In this document: positions 1 to 8,172 of the stretch, piece by piece | Layout of the letters: every line of letters begins with the position of its first letter | Numbering within the stretch: the first letter of the stretch is position 1 | Assembly (NCBI GenBank): GCA_022841625.1 | Contig: JALHRD010000033.1 | Span: 1-56,089 of the forward strand | Source of the DNA: Xanthobacteraceae bacterium | GTDB taxonomy: Bacteria; Pseudomonadota; Alphaproteobacteria; Rhizobiales; Xanthobacteraceae | Length of the DNA: 56,089 nt | Reading direction: 5' to 3' | Notes under the pieces: model-generated | Database searches by the model: none | Told to the model about the DNA's origin: nothing | Seen by the model: the letters and a program-made list of their open reading frames with translations, nothing else | Program-made: the position numbers and the translations under genes

Positions 1-86
1 TCGCTCCCCGCTTCCTTCACGCCGACCTCACGGTTAGACGCTCTGCGGTTCGCTTCGCTCGCTGTGACCAGCTCACGAGAGGACTT

Positions 87-329
87 TCACCTCCAAGTCG
101 ATGCCCATGCCGGGCGCACCCACGAACGGTCGCCACCAAACTTGGGGCGACCGTTCTCTAGTTGCTTGTGCGGACTGTCCTCAAAGGAAGAAACATTTAC
201 TGCTTGAAGAAGCGCAGTCTTTCCCGAGTTGTTCTGTCCAATGATGACGTTAAAACCCGGGCCAAATTCGATAGACCCAGAATCACGATAGCTTTTGTAG
301 TTCTCAATCCGAAGGCTGCGGATTTGCAT
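87..329 (-). pseudogene. Truncated AAA/RecF-like ATPase fragment (N-terminus only)
   Basis: The 80-residue product starts MQIRSLRIENYKSYRDSG and carries a Walker A motif, GQNNSGKT, at about residues 34-41. This is the usual beginning of AAA_15/AAA_23, OLD-nuclease or RecF-like ATPases, which normally run to several hundred residues with Walker B and signature motifs. Here the frame ends about 38 residues after Walker A. The last part passes through an inverted repeat (124-134 against 146-156), and no continuation is visible in the 86 bases beyond. The stretch is visibly less GC-rich than the genes to its right. I read it as the decayed or deleted remnant of a mobile or defence-type ATPase; an intact short protein is less likely. 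The ATG at 329 is preferred to the upstream start at 353 because the family N-terminus begins there. Confidence 0.6.
124..156. repeat. Inverted repeat, 11-bp arms
   Basis: GAACGGTCGCC (124-134) and GGCGACCGTTC (146-156) are perfect inverted copies separated by 11 bases. They lie in the 3' part of the truncated ATPase fragment, close to where its homology seems to end. They could be the end of a lost element or a simple stem-loop; there is no T-run to suggest a terminator. Confidence 0.5.
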
Positions 330-361
330 CCCACATAGTATACTTGACCACAACCGCTGGT

Positions 362-1753
362 CTACATCGCCTTGACGATGTTCTCCGCCATCTTCTTGGC
401 GTCGCCGAGCAGCATCATGGTGTTATCCCGATAGAACAGCGGATTGTCGATGCCGGCATAGCCCGACGCCAGCGAGCGCTTGATGAACATCACGGTGCCG
501 GCCTTCCACACTTGCAGCACCGGCATGCCGTAGATCGGCGAGGTCTTGTCGTCTTCGGCGGCCGGATTGGTGACGTCGTTGGCGCCGATCACAAACGCGA
601 TATCGGCCTGCGCGAATTCCGAATTGATGTCCTCAAGCTCGAATACCTCGTCATAGGGCACGTTGGCTTCCGCAAGTAGAACGTTCATATGGCCGGGCAT
701 GCGGCCAGCGACCGGATGGATGGCGTATTTGACCTCGACGCCCTCTTTCTTGAGATGGTCGGCCATTTCACGCAGCGCATGCTGGGCTTGCGCCACCGCC
801 ATGCCATAGCCCGGCACGACAATCACCTTCGTCGCATTCTTCATGATGTAAGCGGCGTCCTCCGCCGAACCGATCTTCACCGGACGTTGCTCGGCAGCGC
901 CAGCCGCCGCCACCTCGCCGCCGAAGCCGCCGAGGATCACCGAAATAAAACTACGGTTCATGCCCTTGCACATGATGTAGGACAGGATCGCGCCGGATGA
1001 ACCGACCAGCGCACCGGTGATAATCAGCGCGGAATTGCCGAGCGTGAAGCCGATGCCGGCCGCCGCCCAGCCGGAATAGGAATTAAGCATCGAGATCACC
1101 ACCGGCATATCGGCGCCGCCGATTGGGATGATGATCAGAACGCCGAACGCGAACGATGCCAGCGCCAACAGCCAGAACGCCAGATAGCTCTCGGTGCGCG
1201 CAAACCAGACGGTCAAAAGCACGATTGCGACCGCAAGCGCGATATTGACGACATGGCGCGCCGGCAAAATGATCGGCGCGCCGCTCATGCGGCCGGAGAG
1301 CTTCATAAACGCAATCACCGAACCCGTGAATGTGACGGCGCCGATGGCGGTGCCGATCGCCATTTCGATCAAGCTCGCGGTATGGATGCGGCCAACCGCG
1401 CCGATGCCGAAAGCGGCGGGGGCGTAGAGCGCGCCAGCTGCGACCAGCACTGCCGCCATGCCAACCAGCGAGTGGAAGGCCGCGACCAGTTCCGGCATCG
1501 ATGTCATTGGAACCCGCCGCGCGATCACCGCCCCGATGCCGCCGCCGATGCCAACGCCAAGACCCACCAGAATCCAGGCGCCAAAGCCCGCCGGCGGATG
1601 CGCGGCGAGCGTGGTGACGATCGCAATCGCCATGCCGATCATGCCAAACAGGTTGCCCTGGCGGCTGGTCGCCGGGCTCGACAGCCCGCGCAGCGCCAGA
1701 ATGAACAGGACGCCCGCGACCAGATAGAGCAGCGCAGTGATGTTGGCAGTCAT
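362..1753 (-). CDS. pntB: NAD(P) transhydrogenase subunit beta
   Basis: PntB (463 aa) forms most of the proton channel and the NADP(H)-binding domain III of the membrane transhydrogenase, which couples proton entry to hydride transfer from NADH to NADP+. The first ~270 residues are a series of hydrophobic helices. The C-terminal soluble part contains the NADP site, with VIVVPGYGMAVAQAQ, HPVAGRMPGHMNVLLAE, GANDVTNPAAEDD and PIYGMPVLQVWKA, all hallmark PntB strings. It follows pntA2 after about 10 nt and pntA1 upstream, so the three subunits are almost certainly one operon. The length is normal for the family. Confidence 0.97.
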   Translation of the reverse strand: MTANITALLYLVAGVLFILALRGLSSPATSRQGNLFGMIGMAIAIVTTLAAHPPAGFGAWILVGLGVGIGGGIGAVIARRVPMTSMPELVAAFHSLVGMAAVLVAAGALYAPAAFGIGAVGRIHTASLIEMAIGTAIGAVTFTGSVIAFMKLSGRMSGAPIILPARHVVNIALAVAIVLLTVWFARTESYLAFWLLALASFAFGVLIIIPIGGADMPVVISMLNSYSGWAAAGIGFTLGNSALIITGALVGSSGAILSYIMCKGMNRSFISVILGGFGGEVAAAGAAEQRPVKIGSAEDAAYIMKNATKVIVVPGYGMAVAQAQHALREMADHLKKEGVEVKYAIHPVAGRMPGHMNVLLAEANVPYDEVFELEDINSEFAQADIAFVIGANDVTNPAAEDDKTSPIYGMPVLQVWKAGTVMFIKRSLASGYAGIDNPLFYRDNTMMLLGDAKKMAENIVKAM

Positions 1754-1762
1754 CGGCGCGTC

Positions 1763-2182
1763 CTATTTTTTCTTCTGGTACATGGCGAGCATGCGCTGGG
1801 TCACCAGGAACCCTCCGAAGATGTTGATCGACGCGAAGATCAGCGCGATGAAGCCCAACGCCCGCGCCCAGATCGGGCCGGCGTCATTGGCAACCAGCGC
1901 CACACCGACGGCGAGCAGAGCACCGACAACGATGACCGACGAGATCGCGTTGGTCACTGACATCAGCGGCGTGTGTAGCGCCGGCGTCACCGACCACACC
2001 ACGTAATAGCCGACAAAAACCGCCATCGCGAAGATCGAGAACTGAAACACGAATGGATCGACACTGGCCGCGCCGGCGGCCTGCAGCGCGCCGCCACTCA
2101 CGGCCCCAACGATGTCGAGTTGCGCGAGCAAGACATCGCCGGTTGCCGCTTTCGCGAGGCCGGCCGGTGCGATCATCGGCAT
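1763..2182 (-). CDS. pntA2: NAD(P) transhydrogenase subunit alpha part 2
   Basis: This 139-residue membrane protein corresponds to the hydrophobic C-terminal part (domain II) of alpha, which is a separate subunit in alphaproteobacteria. It shows several transmembrane helices, including [20 protein letters not shown], and the string [20 protein letters not shown], a conserved signature of the alpha membrane domain. The charged C-terminus MLAMYQKKK is also typical. It lies between pntA1 (11 nt upstream) and pntB (9 nt downstream) on the same strand. The split alpha arrangement matches Rhodospirillum and rhizobia, whereas E. coli has a fused PntA. Confidence 0.95.
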   Translation of the reverse strand: MPMIAPAGLAKAATGDVLLAQLDIVGAVSGGALQAAGAASVDPFVFQFSIFAMAVFVGYYVVWSVTPALHTPLMSVTNAISSVIVVGALLAVGVALVANDAGPIWARALGFIALIFASINIFGGFLVTQRMLAMYQKKK

Positions 2183-2193
2183 CGTGGATCTCC

Positions 2194-3327
2194 TCAGGCC
2201 GCGCTTTTGGGCGCAAAACTCGGATGAATGACGGCGCCGTCGCGGGTGAGCACGGTCGCCTTGACGATCTCATCATCCCACGGCACCGCGAGTGACTTGG
2301 TGGCCTTATCGATCATGAGTTCGAGGAACGTCAGAAGGTTCTTGGCATAAAGCGCGGATGCAGTGGCGGCCAGTCGCCCGGCCACGTTCAGATGGCCGAC
2401 GATCTTGACGCCATTGACGGCGGCAACTTCGCCGGGCTTGGCACCTTCGACATTGCCGCCTCGCTCGACCGCGAGATCGACAATGATTGAGCCCTGCCGC
2501 ATCGACGCCACCATGTCCTTGCTGACCAACCGCGGCGCCGGCCGGCCTGGGATCAGCGCGGTGGTGATGACGATGTCCTGCTTCTTGATGTGATCGGCAA
2601 CCAACGCCGCCTGCTTCGCCTGATACTCTTTCGACATTTCCTTGGCGTAGCCGCCGGCGGTCTCGGCCTGTTTGAATTCGTCGTCCTCAACGGCAATGAA
2701 CTTCGCGCCGAGGCTCTGCACCTGTTCCTTGACCGCCGGGCGGACGTCGGTCGCCGTGACGACGGCTCCCAGCCGGCGCGCGGTGGCGATCGCCTGCAAG
2801 CCGGCGACGCCGACGCCCATCACGAATATCTTGGCGGCCGGAACGGTGCCGGCGGCAGTCATCATCATGGGCAGCGCGCGGCCATATTCGGCGGAGGCAT
2901 CGATGACGGCGCGATAGCCGGCGAGGTTGGCCTGACTTGACAGCACGTCCATCGATTGCGCGCGGGTGATGCGCGGCATCAACTCCATGGCAAACGCTGT
3001 AACGCCGGCATCGGCCATTGCCTTGAGCGCGGCGTCATTGCCATAGGGATCCATGATGGCGATGACGACGGCGCCTTTCTTATATTGCGCGAGTTCGATC
3101 GCATTCGGCCGGCGCACCTTGAGCACCACGTCAGCGCCCTTGACCGCGTCGGCCGCGACGGTCGCGCCAGCGGCGGTGTAGTCGCTGTCCAAAATGCCCG
3201 ATTTAACGCCGGCGCCCGGATCAACGACCACGTCCGCGCCCAGACTCTTCAATTTCTTGACGGTGTCGACTGTTGCTGCGACCCGATCCTCCGCTGGATC
3301 GGATTCGCGCGCGACGGCGATGCGCAT
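2194..3327 (-). CDS. pntA1: NAD(P) transhydrogenase subunit alpha part 1
   Basis: This 377-residue soluble protein is domain I of the transhydrogenase, which binds NAD(H) and passes hydride to domain III of PntB. It opens with [20 protein letters not shown], the alanine dehydrogenase/PNT N-terminal signature. A Rossmann segment, [23 protein letters not shown], lies near residue 170, followed by VTATDVRP. The end, [11 protein letters not shown], also matches the family. It is the first gene of the pntA1-pntA2-pntB operon; a small oxidase-subunit gene lies about 50 nt upstream in the same direction and may be cotranscribed. Confidence 0.96.
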   Translation of the reverse strand: MRIAVARESDPAEDRVAATVDTVKKLKSLGADVVVDPGAGVKSGILDSDYTAAGATVAADAVKGADVVLKVRRPNAIELAQYKKGAVVIAIMDPYGNDAALKAMADAGVTAFAMELMPRITRAQSMDVLSSQANLAGYRAVIDASAEYGRALPMMMTAAGTVPAAKIFVMGVGVAGLQAIATARRLGAVVTATDVRPAVKEQVQSLGAKFIAVEDDEFKQAETAGGYAKEMSKEYQAKQAALVADHIKKQDIVITTALIPGRPAPRLVSKDMVASMRQGSIIVDLAVERGGNVEGAKPGEVAAVNGVKIVGHLNVAGRLAATASALYAKNLLTFLELMIDKATKSLAVPWDDEIVKATVLTRDGAVIHPSFAPKSAA

Positions 3328-3375
3328 ACTGCCCGCCTCCTTCAGTTTGACGGCGAACGCAACGACAAACGCACG

Positions 3376-3669
3376 CTAAGCGGCGGCAAGCGCGAGGGCG
3401 AGCAGCGAGAGGACAATCATGACCCCACTCGGGGCTTTCGCGCCGGTGGCGAAACCATGAATGGCAACAATCGGCGCAAACAAGAAAATAATCGGGAGCG
3501 CGATCCCCCAACGGCCGGTGGTCCCGCCGATGGCGAGGCCAATTGTGATGCAGATGACCAGCGCGCTCCCAATAAAGGCCAACAGCAAGAAATTTTCATA
3601 GGTCGATTCATGCGCGGGCACATCGTTGCCTGTTGCGGTCGCGTATTCGACCGGGCCGTGGTCAGCCAT
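3376..3669 (-). CDS. aa3-type cytochrome c oxidase subunit IV-like protein
   Basis: The 97-residue product begins MADHGPVEYATATGNDVPAHESTYENFLLLAFIG and has two or three transmembrane helices after an acidic start. The (M)PAHESTYxxFL motif is characteristic of the small bacterial aa3-type cytochrome oxidase subunit IV family (CoxIV_bact, about 45-60 residues). This copy is longer, with an extra hydrophobic C-terminal part holding one or two helices. It sits upstream of the pnt operon on the same strand, as it commonly does in alphaproteobacteria, hinting at co-regulation of respiratory and transhydrogenase functions. No other oxidase genes lie in the window. The exact role of subunit IV is poorly defined. 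Confidence 0.8.
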   Translation of the reverse strand: MADHGPVEYATATGNDVPAHESTYENFLLLAFIGSALVICITIGLAIGGTTGRWGIALPIIFLFAPIVAIHGFATGAKAPSGVMIVLSLLALALAAA

Positions 3670-3761
3670 AGAGTCCTCCGATTGGTCCGTCTGGCGCGGG
3701 AATTAGCGCAAATAGGGCGCGAGAGCAACGGCCGGCGACGGATTCGGGCTGAATTGCAAAC

Positions 3762-5147
3762 CTATTTTGCAGGAATTGGCGCGAGCCCTGCCGCCGCCAG
3801 CGCCCGCGCCTGCTGCGCGGCCACCCGTTCAACCGAAAAGTCCTGAATTGCCTCATTGAACAGCCGATAGAAGTTGAGTTCCGCACGCAAATGCAGGAAC
3901 ACCGATCCAAGGCCGATTGCGGCGCGGTCCATCAGGACGAACTCCTGCGGCACCGTCACCGGCCCCTTCTCCCTGAGCGCGGTGTGAACCAGATAGGCTT
4001 GGCGACGGCCATAGTCGGATGGTTTGACCCCGTCGGCGATGCTGCGCACCCGATCGTCCATCAGCGGACCGTAGATAAAGCGTGCCCAGATGTTGAGCGT
4101 ATCGATCAGATCGCGACTGAGCCGCTTGAACCCCCAGGTTTCATAGGCGTGGACAACGCGTGCATCGTCGCCATCCTTCAGTCCGTGATAGAGGTCGACC
4201 ACGGCGCCGACGAATGACGGTGGGAAAATCCGAATACAACCGTAATCGAGCAGATTGATGCCGCCGGCCTGGCCATCGCATTCAAACACCGAATAATTGC
4301 CAAGATGCGGGTCGCCGTGAATTACGCCGACGCGGCTGAACGGAAACCACCAGGCCGTGAACATGGCACGCGCCAGCCGATTGCGGCTATCGAGGCTGTC
4401 CTCGGTGTGCGCAAGCATCGCGTCGCCGTTAAGCCAATCGAGCGTCAGCAGCCGCCCAGTCGACAATTCCGGCCACGAACGCGGCACCCGAATAAGGTCG
4501 ATGTCGGCGAGCATGGCGCGGTAGAGCGCCACATGCTTGGCCTCGCGCTGATAATCGAGCTCCTCGCGCAACCGCGCGCCGATTTCCTTGGCGATTTCAG
4601 TGGTGTCGATGGCAGGATCCATGCGCCGGTGAATGGCAAAGATCAGACCCAATTGCTTAAGATCGGCTTCGACCGCCGACTGCATGTCGGGATATTGCAG
4701 CTTGCAGGCTAGCTCAGCGCCGTCGCGCGAGCGTGCGCGGTGGACTTGGCCAAGCGACGCCGCCGCCGCCGGATGATGCTCGAAGGCGGCAAACTTCTGC
4801 TGCCAGTCCGGTCCAAGTTCGGCGATCATGCGCCGTTTCACGAATGCCCAGCCCATCGGCGGCGCCTGGCTCTGCAGCTTGCTCAGTTCGGCGACATATT
4901 CCGGCGGCAGCGCATCGGGAATGGTGGCCATGAGCTGCGCCACCTTCATGATCGGCCCCTTAAGGCCGCCGAGCGCCGCGGCAAGTTCCAGGGCATTGCG
5001 GCCGCGATCGAGAGTCAAACCGAAGAACCGCGCGCCCGCCATCCGCGCCGCGACGCCACCAACATTGGCGCCGATCCGCGCATAGCGCGCGACACGGGCG
5101 GTAAGGCGGTTGCGTTCGGTGTCGGTCATGGGGCTAAGCACACTCAA
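3762..5147 (-). CDS. ABC1/AarF/UbiB-family atypical kinase
   Basis: The 461-residue protein belongs to the UbiB/ABC1 protein-kinase-like family, linked to ubiquinone biosynthesis or lipid-dependent ATPase functions. Visible motifs are KVAQ in GPIMKVAQLMATIPDALP (the KxGQ element, with Ala for Gly), the Ala-rich nucleotide loop AAAASLGQVHRA, the ELACKLQYP lysine, HGDPHLGNYS as the catalytic HGDxHxxN-like loop, and LLDYGCIR in the metal-binding DFG position. Start candidates are 5147 (MSVLSP) and 5129 (MTDTERN). The KxGQ change recurs, as far as I remember, in alphaproteobacterial AarF proteins, so it need not mean loss of function. It is not obviously in an operon: 86 nt separate it from the toxin gene upstream. 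Confidence 0.88.
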   Translation of the reverse strand: MSVLSPMTDTERNRLTARVARYARIGANVGGVAARMAGARFFGLTLDRGRNALELAAALGGLKGPIMKVAQLMATIPDALPPEYVAELSKLQSQAPPMGWAFVKRRMIAELGPDWQQKFAAFEHHPAAAASLGQVHRARSRDGAELACKLQYPDMQSAVEADLKQLGLIFAIHRRMDPAIDTTEIAKEIGARLREELDYQREAKHVALYRAMLADIDLIRVPRSWPELSTGRLLTLDWLNGDAMLAHTEDSLDSRNRLARAMFTAWWFPFSRVGVIHGDPHLGNYSVFECDGQAGGINLLDYGCIRIFPPSFVGAVVDLYHGLKDGDDARVVHAYETWGFKRLSRDLIDTLNIWARFIYGPLMDDRVRSIADGVKPSDYGRRQAYLVHTALREKGPVTVPQEFVLMDRAAIGLGSVFLHLRAELNFYRLFNEAIQDFSVERVAAQQARALAAAGLAPIPAK

Positions 5148-5233
5148 TCATTCTTAAGACAAGTAGGTATTCCGCCAGGAAATATGATTGCGCAAAGAGC
5201 GGCAACATCTGCATCGATGGAAACTGAGCGTGT

Positions 5234-5620
5234 TTACGACTTCGGCCAATTGTCGCGGATCCAGCGCGCGAGGCTTTCCTCACTGACCTCGCCGGCGGCA
5301 AGCGAGAGGATCATGGCGGCGGCCATCTCTTCAGCGACGATGAAATCGACACCATTCACGCCGAGGAAAGTGTACAGCGCCAGCAGCGAGGTGCGCTTGT
5401 TGCCGTCCACAAATGGATGATTTCGCGCGATCCCAAACGCATAGGCCGCAGCAAGTTCGGGCAGTTCGACGCCTTCGTAGGCCCATTTGTTGCGTGGCCG
5501 ATCAAGCGCCGACTCCAGCATGCCGGCGTCGCGAATTCCGGGTAGTCCGCCATGTATCGCCAGCTGCTCATCATGAATGGCAACGATCATAGCGACCGTC
5601 AGCCACGCCGGCTCGTTCAT
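5234..5620 (-). CDS. doc: Type II toxin, death-on-curing (Doc/Fic) family
   Basis: This 128-residue Fic-fold protein contains HPFVDGNKRT at about residues 69-78, which matches the Doc variant of the Fic motif (HxFxDGNKR). Doc toxins phosphorylate elongation factor Tu, whereas classical Fic proteins transfer AMP. IHDEQLAIHGGLPGIRDAG near the N-terminus and the ESALDRPRNKWAYEG segment are further Doc signatures. The start overlaps the stop of the upstream antitoxin gene by 4 nt (5617-5620), the usual coupled arrangement. The partner is AbrB/MazE-like, unlike the Phd antitoxin of phage P1. Confidence 0.93.
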   Translation of the reverse strand: MNEPAWLTVAMIVAIHDEQLAIHGGLPGIRDAGMLESALDRPRNKWAYEGVELPELAAAYAFGIARNHPFVDGNKRTSLLALYTFLGVNGVDFIVAEEMAAAMILSLAAGEVSEESLARWIRDNWPKS

Positions 5621-5889
5621 TTGGCGAGTTCCGCAAGCGCGTTGCGATAAATCTTCATGCCGCGCCGCGCGACCTCCATGGCCCTTTCGAAATCGGGGTC
5701 ATAGGGCGTCAGCCGAATGCCGCCCTCCGGCGTCAGGGTGGCGTAAAACGTGTCGCCGACGCTGAGACGAAGGCGCGCCATCACGTCTCTGGGCAGGATG
5801 ACGCCCGCGGAGTTTCCAATTTTCTTCAGCTTCACGGTCGCTACAACTTGGCCCTTCGGATCGGGTTCGACCTTCTTTTGCACGGTCAT
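5617..5889 (-). CDS. Antitoxin of the AbrB/MazE family
   Basis: The 90-residue protein has an AbrB/SpoVT swapped-hairpin DNA-binding domain: VATVKLKKIGNSAGVILPRDVMARLRL, followed by VGDTFYATLTPEGGIRLTPYD. The C-terminal tail, FERAMEVARRGMKIYRNALAEL, is an amphipathic helix expected to wrap the Doc toxin. The ATG at 5889 is chosen over the upstream start at 5937 because a clear Shine-Dalgarno (AAGGAG) sits 8-9 nt before it, and the longer frame would run through the palindromic operator at 5904-5924. The toxin gene follows with a 4-nt overlap. Antitoxin and complex probably repress their own promoter. Confidence 0.9.
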   Translation of the reverse strand: MTVQKKVEPDPKGQVVATVKLKKIGNSAGVILPRDVMARLRLSVGDTFYATLTPEGGIRLTPYDPDFERAMEVARRGMKIYRNALAELAK

Positions 5890-5903
5890 TGCCGAGGCTC
5901 CTT

Positions 5904-5924
5904 CGTTATACAAAATGTATAACG
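5904..5924. promoter_or_regulatory. Palindromic operator of the toxin-antitoxin operon
   Basis: CGTTATAC (5904-5911) and GTATAACG (5917-5924) are perfect 8-bp inverted repeats around AAAAT. The site lies 15 nt upstream of the antitoxin start, in an AT-rich patch within GC-rich DNA. AbrB/MazE-type antitoxins bind such palindromes to autoregulate their operon, so this is the likely operator overlapping the promoter. Confidence 0.7.
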
Positions 5925-6008
5925 GAAATGGTGCCATCGTTCAACAACGGTTTGTGGAAATAAGTAGCTGTTTTGATAAATAAAATTTGGTTCAGATGTC
6001 ACGCGCGC

Positions 6009-7841
6009 CTAGTCCAAACCCTCCAGCTCCGCGATCATGCCCTCGATCACCCCCAGGCCGCCCTGCCAGAAGGCCGGGTCGCTGGCGTCGAGGCCGAACG
6101 GCGCCAGCAGTTCCGCATGATGCTTGGTGCCGCCGGCGGCGAGCATCTTGAGATAGCGATCGGCAAAACCCTGGTTCGAGCGCTCATAGACCGCGTAAAG
6201 CGAATTCACGAGACAGTCGCCGAACGCATAGGCGTAGACGTAAAACGGCGAATGCACGAAATGCGGGATATAGACCCAAAATGTTTCGTAGCCGGGCCGC
6301 AGATCGATCGCGGGGCCGAGGCTCTCGCGCTGAACCTCCATCCAAAGCTCGCCAATCTGATCGGACGTCAATTCGCCGTTGCGGCGCTCGGTGTGCAGCC
6401 TGTGCTCGAAAGTATAGAACGCGATCTGCCGCACCACGGTATTGATCATGTCCTCGACCTTGGCGGCCAGCATGGCCTTGCGCTGCTTGCGCTCGGTGGT
6501 CTCGGCGAGCAGCTTGCGGAACGTCAACATTTCGCCGAACACGCTCGCGGTTTCCGCCAGCGTAAGCGGCGTCGGCGCCATCAACGCGCCGTTCGGCGCC
6601 GCCAGCACCTGATGCACGCCATGGCCCAGTTCGTGCGCGAGCGTCATCACGTCGCGCGGCTTGCCTTGATAATTGAGTAGCACATAGGGGTGCGCCGACG
6701 GCACGGTCGGATGCGCGAAGGCGCCGGGCGATTTGCCGGGACGGACCGGCGCATCGATCCAATTGTTGTCGAAGAACTGCGCGGCGACATCCGCCATATC
6801 GGACGAAAACGCACGATAGGCGGTGAGCACCATCGCTTGCGCTTCGCTCCACGGGATGCTGCGGGTCGCGACTTTCGGCAACGGCGCGTTGCGATCCCAA
6901 TGCGCCAGCCGCTTCTGGCCGAACCAGTGGGCCTTGAGCGCGTAGTAGCGGTGCGAGAGCCGCGGATAGGCGGCGCGCACCGCCGCCACCAGCGCGTCGA
7001 CCACCTCCGACTCGACGCGATTTGAGAGATGACGCGAATCCGCGACGTCGGCAAAACCGCGCCAGCGATCCGAAATCTCTTTGTCCTTGGCGAGCGTATT
7101 GGTGATGTGCGTGAACTGCCGGATATTGTCCTTGAAGGTCGCTGCCATCGCCTGGGCCGTACCCTTGCGTATCGCGGCGCGCGGATCTTGCAGCAATTTG
7201 AGCGTCGGCTCGATCGCCAATGATTTGCCGCCAACCTTGAAACGCAGTTGCGCGATGGTCTCGTCGAACAGCCGATTCCAGGCCGCGTAAGCGGTCACCG
7301 ATTTCTCGTGGAAGAGCTGCTCGACGCGATCCTCAAGCTGATACGGCTTGTCCTTGCGGATGTCTTCAAGCCACGGCCGATAATGCGCCAGTTCGGAATT
7401 GGCCATCGCCTTTTCGAGCTTGGCGTCGTCAAGACGATTGAGCTCCAGCACAAAAAACAACAGATGGGTCGATGCACCGGTGAGGCGTTCCTGCACATCG
7501 CCATAGAACTTCGCGCGGGCCGGATCGATGGTGTTCTCCGCATGGACCAGGCCCGCATAGGAGGCGAGCCGGCCCAAAAGATCGTCGAGTTGCTCGAAAC
7601 GCCGGACCGCTTCACACAGCTTTTTGCCGGCGTCCGGACGCGCTACCAAAGCCGCAAGCTTGCCCTTGAAATCGTCCTCAAAAACAACGCAATAGCGGTC
7701 GGCGCTATCGAGGTCGCGCTTCACCGCCGGATCGTCGATGCCAGCATAGAGCGCGCTCAAATCCCATTCCGGCAATTCATTGCGCTTCGCCGCGGATTTG
7801 ACGGCCTTGCGGACAACGGCAGATTTCGATTTTGCGGGCAT
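6009..7841 (-). CDS. pepF: M3 family oligoendopeptidase (PepF-like)
   Basis: This 610-residue zinc metallopeptidase degrades short peptides in the cytoplasm. The HExxH zinc site is HELGHGVHQ at about residue 398, and a third-ligand glutamate follows in LAETASVFGEMLTF. Downstream, RPGYETFWVYIPHFVHSPFYVYAYAFGD is the family substrate-binding region with conserved His and Tyr residues. Length and order match the PepF/M3B clade. The Lys/Ala-rich first 20 residues have no signal-peptide features. It stands alone and is divergent from the sigma-54 regulator, with 331 bases between them. Confidence 0.95.
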   Translation of the reverse strand: MPAKSKSAVVRKAVKSAAKRNELPEWDLSALYAGIDDPAVKRDLDSADRYCVVFEDDFKGKLAALVARPDAGKKLCEAVRRFEQLDDLLGRLASYAGLVHAENTIDPARAKFYGDVQERLTGASTHLLFFVLELNRLDDAKLEKAMANSELAHYRPWLEDIRKDKPYQLEDRVEQLFHEKSVTAYAAWNRLFDETIAQLRFKVGGKSLAIEPTLKLLQDPRAAIRKGTAQAMAATFKDNIRQFTHITNTLAKDKEISDRWRGFADVADSRHLSNRVESEVVDALVAAVRAAYPRLSHRYYALKAHWFGQKRLAHWDRNAPLPKVATRSIPWSEAQAMVLTAYRAFSSDMADVAAQFFDNNWIDAPVRPGKSPGAFAHPTVPSAHPYVLLNYQGKPRDVMTLAHELGHGVHQVLAAPNGALMAPTPLTLAETASVFGEMLTFRKLLAETTERKQRKAMLAAKVEDMINTVVRQIAFYTFEHRLHTERRNGELTSDQIGELWMEVQRESLGPAIDLRPGYETFWVYIPHFVHSPFYVYAYAFGDCLVNSLYAVYERSNQGFADRYLKMLAAGGTKHHAELLAPFGLDASDPAFWQGGLGVIEGMIAELEGLD

Positions 7842-8172
7842 GGCGTCTAGTCGCTTCGGATCAGAAAGGTCGGGTGCGCACCAAACCCTGCGCCTATGGC
7901 GAAGCCAAGGCCGGGCATCCGAATCGGCGGGCAGAATCTATCGCTCCGCCAGGGCGCGAGAGCAACTCTGAATCGCTGCTGCACAGTGTCACGTTGCGGT
8001 CTGATGCCAAATTATGGCCCGCGCCATCGGCGATGGCGCGGGCAACCTGGACGTTCCGCGGTTGGCGCCTCACGCGCTATCTCGAAACGGCCGAGCGCAA
8101 GGCGCTTTAACACCGCCTTAAGCCTGCTGCGGCACAGTGACCCAATTCGGTACACGCGTAGTGGGTGCGTCC
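7842..8172. other. Divergent intergenic region with a 27-bp palindrome
   Basis: This 331-base gap between pepF and the sigma-54 regulator holds no convincing gene. Its main structure is a perfect palindrome at 8017-8043: arms GCCCGCGCCATCG and CGATGGCGCGGGC around one central G. There is no T-run, so it is not a standard terminator. It lies 130 nt before the regulator and could be an operator or a repeat. I see no clear sigma-70 or sigma-54 promoter. Confidence 0.5.
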
